This document shows, piece by piece, positions 33,299-40,473 of a stretch of 64,000 bases of DNA (position 1 is the stretch's first letter; each line of letters opens with the position of its first letter). The notes beneath the pieces were generated by a model. That model was not told where the DNA came from. It made no database searches and worked only from the letters and a program-made list of their open reading frames with translations. The stretch spans positions 1,488,001-1,552,000 of the forward strand of contig NZ_JAANTH010000001.1 of assembly GCF_011734195.1 (NCBI RefSeq). Direction: 5' to 3'. Made by a program: the position numbers and the translations under genes. Source of the stretch: Halobacterium sp. R2-5 (GTDB taxonomy: Archaea; Halobacteriota; Halobacteria; Halobacteriales; Halobacteriaceae).

Positions 33299-35011
33299 AT
33301 GACGCGTCGCTTCCGCTGGGACCGCCCGCTCGGTGATGCATCGGTCACCGTCACGCGCGTCGTCGGCGACCACGAGCTCGCAGACAGCGACCGACAGCGG
33401 CGCTACACGCTCTCCGCCGACGTCGACTTCGGCGTCGTCGCCACCGATAACTGCGAGACGGAGTGGGAGAACGGAACGCTGTGGGCCACCGTCACAGACG
33501 GCGCAGGACTCGCGCGAGTTCGACTCCGAACCGGCGACGAGAGCGCGTTCGTCCGCCTCCCTGGCCCCGATTTCGACGACCGACTCGACGGGTCCGTCGA
33601 CGGAAACGCGGGTGCGGCACGGGACGTGCTCTCCGCGTTCGACTCCGCCGTCTCGATCCTGTTCGCGTGCGGGCCGTTCCTCGACGTCGAGGGGTTCGTC
33701 GCGCTCGCAGACGCGGTCGCGGGTGCGAGCGATCACGCCTCCGACGCGATTCACGCGACTCGCTACGACTTCGTGCGGACCGCGGCGACGACGGACGCGG
33801 GCCTGCGAGTCGACACCGACGAGGAGTTCGAGGCGCTCGTCGACGGGCTGGACGCAGTCGACGCCATCGGCGACGTGAACGTTCTCGACGCGCTCGCTGA
33901 CGTAACCGCGGTCGCACACGACTCCGCCGGCGAGACGCGGCGCTTCCTCGACGACCTCGGCTACGACCTGGTGCTGCTCGCCGAGCGCGACGACGGCCGC
34001 TTCCTCGCGGCCTACCTCGCGCAGGTCGCCCGCACGTCGGGCGTCCCGGACGCGAAGCAGGCGGCCGCGCGGCGCGCCGCGAACACCGACCACGCCGACT
34101 TCGAGGACGCGAAGGCCGCCGCCGAGCGCGCGGACTACTGGGACCGCGGCGCGGCGTGGCGGGACGCCGTCCTCCCCGCGGCGAGCGAAGCGTTCCCGAC
34201 GTTCGCGTACGTGCTCGCGAACGCGCTCTACTGGACGGGCGAAGTCGGTCGCTCGGACTCCCGGACCGACGAACTCCTCCACGAGGGCGCGGCTGCAGCA
34301 GCCCAGACGATCGACCTGGAGTGGGTGGCGAGTCACGCGAAGTACGAGCGCGCTCGCGCGGCCGCTCACCGCCACCGCAGCAAGCGCAACCACGCGCTCG
34401 CGCTCGCGAACTTCGAGGCCGCCCGCGAGGTCGCCGAGTCGCACTCGTTCCTCGACGCGTGGGAGCCGACGTACAGCCGCGCTATCGTCCGGTCGAACCA
34501 GCTGTCCGCCCGCAGCGACCACGAGGCGGCGATTCGCGTTCTCGACGACGCCCTCGACGACCTCCGCGAACAGGGCGTCCCCGAGGACCGGTTCGCGGAG
34601 ATGCGCGACCACCTCGTCGGGCAGCGCCACGAGCGCCGGGCCATTATTGCGGACGGCGACGACGACCGACTCGCGCACCTGGAGGCCGCCCTCGACCGCT
34701 ACGAAGCGGTCGGGTTCGAGCGCTCGGTCGCGCGCATCCAGGACAAGCTGGACGACGTCGAGAGCGGAGAAACGGAGTCCGCGAGCGAGTCGGGCGGGCG
34801 AACAGTCGACGCGCGCCCGCAGCCGCTCCGTCCCGCGCCGGACGCGGGGCCGAGCCTCGCGGACATCCCGGACCTCCACGACTTCCTCACGGAACCGGAC
34901 CCGACAGCGGTCGGGAGCGCCGACCCCGGCGTGCTGCCGGACGAGCGGGGCGACCCGCCCGCCGACGACCCCGGCGCGCCGGGCCGCGACAGTGACCCGC
35001 GCTACCGCTGA
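33299..35011 (+). CDS. Large acidic haloarchaeal protein with TPR-like helical region, unknown
   Basis: 570 aa. Residues 1-90 are beta-rich (VTVTRVVGDHELADSD; LSADVDFGVVATD). Residues 95-260 are helical. Residues 270-480 hold helix pairs resembling TPR-like repeats (ASEAFPTFAYVLANALYWTGE; HALALANFEAAREVAESHSF; AIRVLDDALDDLREQGVPEDR; HLEAALDRYEAVGFERSV). The last 80 residues are Pro/Asp-rich and disordered. No enzyme motif or signal peptide is seen. It follows the ligase-like gene by 52 bp in the same direction, so they may be an operon. Confidence 0.6.
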   Translation: MTRRFRWDRPLGDASVTVTRVVGDHELADSDRQRRYTLSADVDFGVVATDNCETEWENGTLWATVTDGAGLARVRLRTGDESAFVRLPGPDFDDRLDGSVDGNAGAARDVLSAFDSAVSILFACGPFLDVEGFVALADAVAGASDHASDAIHATRYDFVRTAATTDAGLRVDTDEEFEALVDGLDAVDAIGDVNVLDALADVTAVAHDSAGETRRFLDDLGYDLVLLAERDDGRFLAAYLAQVARTSGVPDAKQAAARRAANTDHADFEDAKAAAERADYWDRGAAWRDAVLPAASEAFPTFAYVLANALYWTGEVGRSDSRTDELLHEGAAAAAQTIDLEWVASHAKYERARAAAHRHRSKRNHALALANFEAAREVAESHSFLDAWEPTYSRAIVRSNQLSARSDHEAAIRVLDDALDDLREQGVPEDRFAEMRDHLVGQRHERRAIIADGDDDRLAHLEAALDRYEAVGFERSVARIQDKLDDVESGETESASESGGRTVDARPQPLRPAPDAGPSLADIPDLHDFLTEPDPTAVGSADPGVLPDERGDPPADDPGAPGRDSDPRYR

Positions 35012-35014
35012 CTG

Positions 35015-35356
35015 TTAACCGTGTTCTAAGACGGGCGTCTCGGCACCTCCCTGTGCGTGGTCGACGCGTACGCGCTCGACCTCGTCGATGCCGAACCCGT
35101 CGGCTAACGCGTCGCGGGCCGCTTCCTCGCCGTCCTCGTCTGCGGGCGCGTCGACGGCGACGGTCGCGGTCGCGTCGATCTGGAGGTCGTTCAGCCGCGG
35201 GCGGAGGTCCGTGACGTCGACCGACTCGACGGCCACGACGGCGCCGACACCTTCGAGGACGGTCGCAGCGCCGCACTCCAGGTCGCCGGCTGCGTCGCGC
35301 GGTACGTGCATCGTGAGGTCCGCGACGAGGCGGACCTCCTGGCTGGCAGTTGCCAT
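35015..35356 (-). CDS. Conserved small haloarchaeal protein, unknown
   Basis: 113 aa from ATG 35356 (MATASQEVRLVADLTMHV). Predicted alternating strands and helices: VRLVADLTMHVPRDAAGDL, GVGAVVAVESVDVTDLRPRLNDLQIDATATVAV (split by a turn), then helix EEAARDALADGFGIDEVERV. The layout suggests a small alpha/beta domain, perhaps a pairing fold. Its 5' leader can form four helices ending one base before the start codon (see the regulatory entry). It is convergent with the 570-aa gene. Confidence 0.6.
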   Translation of the reverse strand: MATASQEVRLVADLTMHVPRDAAGDLECGAATVLEGVGAVVAVESVDVTDLRPRLNDLQIDATATVAVDAPADEDGEEAARDALADGFGIDEVERVRVDHAQGGAETPVLEHG

Positions 35357-35446
35357 AGGCTCCCGCCGAGAGTCGAACTCGGCGCCGGCAGGGCCGGCGG
35401 CCACGGGCTGTCGGGAGCGACAGCCCGCGCTCGCCACTCGGAGCCA
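35357..35446 (-). promoter_or_regulatory. Candidate structured 5' leader with four helices, tRNA-like layout
   Basis: Read on the minus strand, GGCTCC (35445-35440) can pair with GGAGCC (35363-35358) and enclose three hairpins: a perfect 9-bp stem with loop CTCC (35426-35405), a 6-bp GCCGGC stem with a 3-nt loop (35398-35384), and GCCGAG/CTCGGC with loop TTCGACT, matching the T-loop consensus (35383-35365). The closing stem covers the only Shine-Dalgarno-like GGGAG (35364-35360), three bases before ATG 35356. Not a functional tRNA (no D arm or 7-base anticodon loop). A regulatory role is inference. Confidence 0.35.
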
Positions 35447-35814
35447 CGAGAAGTTCGCGCAGTCGCCGCCGAGAGGTCGACGGCAGCCGCGTCCTCCCCG
35501 TGGTTCGACGCCGCTTCACGCGGCGAGGGCGGACGCGGACTGCGCGTTCGGGCGATACCCCGAGACCGCGACCCCCACGAGCGCCCCGGCGGACGGTCCG
35601 CTGCTGGAGCGGGCGTCCGGCGCGTGGAGTGGTGCGGTCATCGGTGTGTCACCCGGGGGTGGCTCGGTCGCTCCGAGCCGTTCGACTTGTCAATCTCCGT
35701 CCGGTACAATAAGTTTTGTTGACGTTTGGCCCGCGTTCACACGGCCGTCTACTGCGCGCTCGCGAAACAACGGCGGCAGTAGATTGATGAAGCGCGCACC
35801 CGGATTCGTGTCTA
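35447..35814. other. Gene-poor intergenic region
   Basis: No confident gene lies in these 368 bases. On the minus strand a 41-codon reading frame (35516-35641) with typical codon choice precedes the structured leader. A relatively AT-rich patch (35685-35722, with ACAATAAGTTTTGTTG) probably holds promoter elements for one or both flanking genes. The rest looks non-coding. Confidence 0.4.
35516..35641 (-). CDS. Possible 41-aa small protein or leader peptide
   Basis: ATG 35641 to TGA 35518-35516. The 41 codons have nearly all G or C in third position, as in neighbouring genes, and the product is Ala/Ser/Pro-rich (MTAPLHAPDARSSSGPSAGA, then a second half with SGYRPNAQ). It lies about 70 nt before the structured leader of the 113-aa gene on the same strand. 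Translation is uncertain; composition alone in GC-rich DNA is weak evidence. Confidence 0.2.
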   Translation of the reverse strand: MTAPLHAPDARSSSGPSAGALVGVAVSGYRPNAQSASALAA

Positions 35815-36237
35815 ATGACTGACGAACCGCTGCGAGCGACGGTCACCCAGCGCGGCGTCCTCTTCTCGCCGGTCGACGGTGACGTCCTCGTCGTTCGGCG
35901 TGACTCGGACGGCGGCTGGGAGCTCCCCGGCGGTCGCCTCGACAGCGACGAGACCGCCCGCGCCGGCGTGTGGCGGGAGATCCGCGAAGAAACCGCTCTC
36001 GACGCCGACGTGGTGACGCCGGTGGACACGCTCGCCTGGCACAACGACGACGGCGACGGCCGCTTCGCGGTCTACTACTACTGCCGGGCCGACGACCGAA
36101 CGGTGTCGCTGTCTCCCGAACACGACGACCACGAGTGGCTGCCGCCCGCGGACGCCTGCCGGCGACTCAGCGACCCACAGGCGGCCGCCGTCGACGCCGC
36201 GATAGCTGCTCGCGAAGCCGCCGTCGAAGCGGAGTGA
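35815..36237 (+). CDS. Nudix hydrolase
   Basis: 140 aa. The Nudix box is complete: GGRLDSDETARAGVWREIREET, split here as GGRLDSDE and ARAGVWREIREET, matching G-x5-E-x7-R-E-U-x-E-E. The upstream strand has VLVVRRDSDGGWELPGG. It hydrolyses a nucleoside diphosphate linked to some moiety, using Mg2+. Substrate unknown. A single gene. The next start (acs) is 160 bp downstream. Confidence 0.92.
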   Translation: MTDEPLRATVTQRGVLFSPVDGDVLVVRRDSDGGWELPGGRLDSDETARAGVWREIREETALDADVVTPVDTLAWHNDDGDGRFAVYYYCRADDRTVSLSPEHDDHEWLPPADACRRLSDPQAAAVDAAIAAREAAVEAE

Positions 36238-36365
36238 CGGCGAGTGAGTCTCAGACGCCGCCGTTGATGCGTTCGCGGCCCCGTCGGTCTGCCGTCCAGA
36301 TCGGCTCGATGTCGCAACTCGGGACCGTCGTGTCACTCCCTCTCCGGGGGGTGGTAGGGCGAACG

Positions 36366-36371
36366 TTTATT
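36366..36371 (+). promoter_or_regulatory. TATA box of the first acs gene
   Basis: TTTATT preceded by CGAACG is 27-32 nt before the ATG at 36398, the correct distance for a leaderless archaeal promoter. Confidence 0.6.
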
Positions 36372-36397
36372 CTCGGGAAGCCGTAGATTCCATACGA

Positions 36398-38350
36398 ATG
36401 CCGGGCGACGAGTCGTGGCATAGCGCGGTCGCCGACGAGCCGGTCGTACCGCCGGCGTCGTTCGTCGAGCAGGCGAACGTCGCCGACGCGGACGTCCGCG
36501 AGAACTTCGAGCGCGAGCACCCGGCGTGCTGGGAGCGCGCCGCCGACCTCCTGGACTGGAGCACCGACTACGACACCGTCCTCACCGAGGACGGCCCGCC
36601 GTTCCGGTGGTTCGAGGGCGGGCGACTGAACGCGAGCTACAACTGCGTCGACCGCCACCTCGACGAGCGCAAGAACCAGGTCGCGTTGACCTGGGAGGGC
36701 CGGCTCGGCGAGTCGCGGTCGTACTCGTACCTGGACCTCTACCGGGAGGTCAACGAGTTCGCGGCCGCGCTCCGGGGACTGGGTGTCGAGGAGGACGACA
36801 TCGTCACCCTCTACATGCCCGTCGTTCCGGAGCTCCCGGTCGCCATGTTGGCGTGCGCGCGCATCGGCGCGCCCCACTCCGTCGTCTTCGCGGGCTTCTC
36901 CGCGGACGCCCTCGCGACCCGCATGGAGGACGCCGACTCGGAGTACCTCGTGACCTGCGACGGCTACTACCGCCGCGGCGCGCCCGTCCACCAGAAGAAC
37001 AAGGCGGACAACGCGGCGATGGCCCTCGACGACGGCGTGGAGGCGACGGTGGTCGTCGACCGCCTGGGAGACGACACGCCGCTGGCCGACGACGAGTACG
37101 ACTACGGCGAACTCGTCACCGAGCACCGCGGCGAGACGGTCGAGCCCGTCGAGCGGGACGCCACGGACCAGCTGTTCCTCATCTACACCTCTGGGACGAC
37201 CGGTGAGCCGACCGGAGTACGGCACACGACGGGCGGCTACTTGTCGTACGCGGCGTGGACGAGCCACGCCGTCCTGGACATCAAGCCCGAGGACACGCAC
37301 TGGTGTTCGGCCGACATCGGCTGGATCACCGGCCACTCGTACACGGTGTACGGACCGCTCGCACTCGGCACGACGACGATGCTGTACGAGGGCACCCCGG
37401 ACCACCCGGAGAAGGACCGCGTCTGGGAGCTCATCGAGCGCAACGCCGTCGACGTCTTCTACACGGCCCCGACCGCGATCCGCGCGTTCATGAAGTGGGG
37501 CGAGGAGCACCCGGGCAGCCACGACCTCTCGAGCCTGCGGCTGCTGGGGACGGTCGGCGAACCCATCAACCCGCGCGCGTGGAAGTGGTACTACACCCAC
37601 ATCGGTGACGAGGACTGTCCGGTGGTAGACACGTGGTGGCAGACCGAGACCGGCGGCATGATGGTCTCGACGCTGCCCGCAGTGGACGACATGAAGCCGG
37701 GGTCGGCGGGCCAACCGCTCCCGGGTGTCGACGCGCGCGTCGTGGACATCGACGGCGAGCCGGTCGAGCCCGGAGAGACGGGCTACCTCGCGCTCACGGG
37801 CCCGTGGCCGGGGATGCCGCTGTCGATGGTCGAGCACGAGGACTGGTTCGCCGAGCACGCCTCCGTGGTCCCGGACCTCTCGGACTACGACTGGGCGTAC
37901 TTCACGGAGGACAGCGCGACCGTCGACGAGGACGGCTACATCACCGTGCTCGGGCGCGTCGACGACGTCATCAACGTCTCCGGGCACCGCTTCGGGACGA
38001 TGGAGATCGAGTCCGCCATCGCGGACGTCTCGGGGGTCGCCGAGGCCGCGGTCGTCAGCGGCCCGCACGACCTGAAGGGGCAGGCGGTGTACGCGTACGT
38101 CAGCGCCACCGAGGAGGACGAGGGCGCGCTCCGCGAGCGCATCGCGGGCGCCGTCGAGGACGCCATCGGTCCCATCGCGGTCCCCGACGTGGTCGTGTTC
38201 ACGTCGGAGCTGCCGAAGACCCGGTCCGGGAAGATCATGCGTCGGCTGCTCGAGGACATCGCCAACGGCGACGACCTCGGCGACACCAGTGCGCTCCGCA
38301 ACCCCGAGGTCGTCGGCGAACTCGAGTCCGCGCTCCCCGACCGCGGCTGA
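36398..38350 (+). CDS. acs: Acetyl-CoA synthetase (AMP-forming), copy 1
   Basis: 650 aa. It activates acetate (or a related short acid) with ATP and CoA via acetyl-AMP. Family landmarks: SFVEQANVADADV start, GGRLNASYNCVDRHL, the ANL adenylation core, GWITGHSYTVYGPL, GTVGEPINPRAWKWYY, DTWWQTETGGMM, the hinge DGYITVLGRVDDVINVSGHR, and the C-terminal catalytic lysine in LPKTRSGKIMRRLL. The ATP-binding A3 loop reads TSGTTGEPTGVRH, where copy 2 has the usual GKPKGVKH. Copy 2 is 2.1 kb downstream with a Bat-type regulator between. Confidence 0.95.
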   Translation: MPGDESWHSAVADEPVVPPASFVEQANVADADVRENFEREHPACWERAADLLDWSTDYDTVLTEDGPPFRWFEGGRLNASYNCVDRHLDERKNQVALTWEGRLGESRSYSYLDLYREVNEFAAALRGLGVEEDDIVTLYMPVVPELPVAMLACARIGAPHSVVFAGFSADALATRMEDADSEYLVTCDGYYRRGAPVHQKNKADNAAMALDDGVEATVVVDRLGDDTPLADDEYDYGELVTEHRGETVEPVERDATDQLFLIYTSGTTGEPTGVRHTTGGYLSYAAWTSHAVLDIKPEDTHWCSADIGWITGHSYTVYGPLALGTTTMLYEGTPDHPEKDRVWELIERNAVDVFYTAPTAIRAFMKWGEEHPGSHDLSSLRLLGTVGEPINPRAWKWYYTHIGDEDCPVVDTWWQTETGGMMVSTLPAVDDMKPGSAGQPLPGVDARVVDIDGEPVEPGETGYLALTGPWPGMPLSMVEHEDWFAEHASVVPDLSDYDWAYFTEDSATVDEDGYITVLGRVDDVINVSGHRFGTMEIESAIADVSGVAEAAVVSGPHDLKGQAVYAYVSATEEDEGALRERIAGAVEDAIGPIAVPDVVVFTSELPKTRSGKIMRRLLEDIANGDDLGDTSALRNPEVVGELESALPDRG

Positions 38351-38401
38351 CCAGTTTCGACTTCCTACACGAGCACGAAACACTACTGGAAGGATAGGTG
38401 C

Positions 38402-38415
38402 GATAGTTAACTATC
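38402..38415. promoter_or_regulatory. Perfect 14-bp palindrome upstream of the Bat-type regulator
   Basis: GATAGTTAACTATC is fully self-complementary and lies 63-76 nt before the regulator's ATG (38478) and 52 nt after the acs stop. It is a good candidate operator, perhaps for autoregulation, by the encoded protein (inference). Confidence 0.45.
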
Positions 38416-38477
38416 TCTACCGGATAGAATCCTCTCACGAAAGTTTCTTGGTTCGCGTTCTCGTCCGTTCACGAAAC

Positions 38478-40271
38478 ATGGCAGTCGAATCGACGGAGTC
38501 GCTGCCGGCGGACTCCTACCGGCGGCTCAGGCGAGCGACGGAGACCCACCGCGAGGAGCTGGTGGTGCGGCTCGCGGGCGAGGTCGGGCTTCGCCCCGCG
38601 GAAATCGCACGCGTGCGGCCCGCGGACGTCACCAGCCACGAGCACGAGGACGGCGACCACTACTTCCTCCAGGTCAGAGACGAGGACGGCGACGTCGCGC
38701 GCGAGGCGTACCTGCCCGCGGACGTCGAGCACGACCTGCGGCAGTACGTCCGCACGGTCGGTGTCGACGACGACGAGCGCCTCGTAGACGTGTCGCCGCG
38801 GCGCGTCCAGATGGTCGTCTCGGAGGTCGGCGACCGCGCGGCCGACCGCACCGGCGACCGCGCGCTGCGCGACGCGTCCACGCGGACGCTCCGCCGGCGT
38901 TTCGCCCGCGAGGTGCTCGCCGAGGGCGTCGACCCGCGTGCGGTCGCGGCGGTCGGCGGCTGGGAGCGGCTCGCGAGCCTCGACCCGTTCGTCGACCACG
39001 CGGACCGAGCGGACGTCGCCGCCGCGTTCGCGGACACCGACCTCGCGCCGGCGCGCCAGACCGAGGAACCGGCGCCGGCCCGCGACGCGCGCTTCGACGC
39101 GGCGTTCGACAGCGTGCGGGCCGTCGGGGACGCGCTCGCGGACGTCTCCACCCGAGACGGCGTCGAGCGCCGGACGTGCGAGACGCTCGTCGAGGACGAC
39201 GCCTACGCGTTCGCGTGGACAGCGCGGTACAGCGGCGGGACGCTGCGCGCGGAGACGCACGTTGGCGCGGACGCAGCCCTCGACGTGACCGCGGAGGGCG
39301 GCGCCGTCGGCGAGGCGCTCTCCACGGGGAGCGTGCACGCGACCGACGACGTCAGCGACGACGCGGCGTTCGCGGACTGGCGCGCGGTCGCCGACGCGGC
39401 GGGGTTCGACGCGGCCGCCGTCGTCCCGGTCGACGACGGCGAGACGACGTACGGCGTGCTCGGCGTCGGCGTCGACGGCGAATTCTCGGACCGCGAGCGC
39501 GACCTGCTCGCAGACCTCGGGCGGCGCGTCGGCCGCACCGTCACGGTCGTTCAGCAGCGCCAGCTCCTGCTCGCGGACACGGTCCTGGAGCTGGCGTTCG
39601 AGACGACGGGCGAGCGGTCGCTGTTCGCCGCAGCGGCCGCCGAGCACGGCTGCACGTTCGAGCTGGACGGCGTCGTTCCCGGCGAAGAACACTCCCTGCT
39701 GTACTTCGTACGCCTGTCTGGCGCGCCCACGGAGGCCGTGCTGTCGTGGGCCGAAGACCGGCCCGCGGTCGCGGACGGCCGGCTGGTCAGGGACTACGGC
39801 GACGAGTCGCTGCTAGAGCTCGCCGTCTCCGGCCCCGACCTCGCGAAGGCGCTGACCGACCACGGCGCGTCCGTGCGCGAGCTGGAAGCGACGCCGAGCG
39901 AGCAGCGCGTCGTCGCGGACGTCACCACTGACACGGACGTGCGCGCGCTGGTCGCCGACGTCTCGGACGCGTTCCCGGACGTGGAGCTCGTTTCGAAGCG
40001 CGAACGCGACCAGCCGGACGAGACGTCGCCGGCGTTCCGTGCCTCGCTCCACGAATCGTTGACCGACAAGCAGGCGTCCGTGCTGCGCGCGGCCTACCAC
40101 GCCGGCTACTTCGAGTGGCCCCGCGGCAGCACGGCCGAGGAGCTCGCGGACGCCATCGGCATCACGTCCCCGACCTTGCACAACCACCTGCGACGCGCCC
40201 AGCAGAAGCTCCTCACGGCGTTCTTCTCCGAGGACGGCGGCCGCACGGACGCCGAGTGGCCCGAGAACTAG
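38478..40271 (+). CDS. Bat-type regulator with degenerate recombinase-like domain, GAF and HTH
   Basis: 597 aa. Residues 12-185 resemble a tyrosine recombinase catalytic domain: EVGLRPAEIARVRPADV (Arg39) and TRTLRRRFAREVLAEGVDPRAVAAVGGW-type text (R136/R139), but the H-x-x-R motif has Arg136 for His and the catalytic Tyr position is Phe171 (LDPFVDHA). Residues about 205-345 are a GAF sensor (VDDGETTYGVLGVGV), then a Bat coupling domain, and residues 537-590 are HTH_10 (LTDKQASVLRAAYHAGYF; ITSPTLHNHLRRAQQKLL). It should sense a ligand and bind DNA. Its place between two acs genes suggests control of acetate use. Confidence 0.85.
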   Translation: MAVESTESLPADSYRRLRRATETHREELVVRLAGEVGLRPAEIARVRPADVTSHEHEDGDHYFLQVRDEDGDVAREAYLPADVEHDLRQYVRTVGVDDDERLVDVSPRRVQMVVSEVGDRAADRTGDRALRDASTRTLRRRFAREVLAEGVDPRAVAAVGGWERLASLDPFVDHADRADVAAAFADTDLAPARQTEEPAPARDARFDAAFDSVRAVGDALADVSTRDGVERRTCETLVEDDAYAFAWTARYSGGTLRAETHVGADAALDVTAEGGAVGEALSTGSVHATDDVSDDAAFADWRAVADAAGFDAAAVVPVDDGETTYGVLGVGVDGEFSDRERDLLADLGRRVGRTVTVVQQRQLLLADTVLELAFETTGERSLFAAAAAEHGCTFELDGVVPGEEHSLLYFVRLSGAPTEAVLSWAEDRPAVADGRLVRDYGDESLLELAVSGPDLAKALTDHGASVRELEATPSEQRVVADVTTDTDVRALVADVSDAFPDVELVSKRERDQPDETSPAFRASLHESLTDKQASVLRAAYHAGYFEWPRGSTAEELADAIGITSPTLHNHLRRAQQKLLTAFFSEDGGRTDAEWPEN

Positions 40272-40285
40272 CTCGTGGTCGGGTT

Positions 40286-40451
40286 GCTAACTGTTTAGTG
40301 ACCGCCGATGGACCGTCGCCCTTCGAGTACTTTGTGGCAGGACTGTTGAGTAGTTAGCAGACGGATATTCCGGTCGGAGCGCCCCTACGGCGCGTTTCGT
40401 CGTTCGTTTCCAGCGCCGCCCGTGTTAGCATAATTAGCGTCGGTACTTAAC
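40286..40451. promoter_or_regulatory. Cluster of CTAA/TTAG half-sites and TATA box upstream of acs copy 2
   Basis: GCTAACTGTTTAG (40286-40298) is an imperfect inverted repeat; TAGTTAG lies at 40351-40357; TTAGC-ATAA-TTAGC (40425-40438) is a direct repeat; and a TTAAC element (40447-40451) is about 25 nt before the ATG at 40474. The half-sites resemble those in the palindrome at 38402-38415, suggesting shared binding by the regulator encoded between the acs genes. No binding data; inference from sequence repetition only. Confidence 0.4.
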
Positions 40452-40473
40452 ACGCATGTCGTAAACGATTGTG

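Noticed and set aside
35358-35445. Possible tRNA gene on the minus strand
   Set aside because: T-arm and closing stem look right, but there is no D arm, the middle stem is 9 bp with a 4-base loop instead of an anticodon loop, and the acceptor stem fails at positions 6-7. Kept only as a structured leader.
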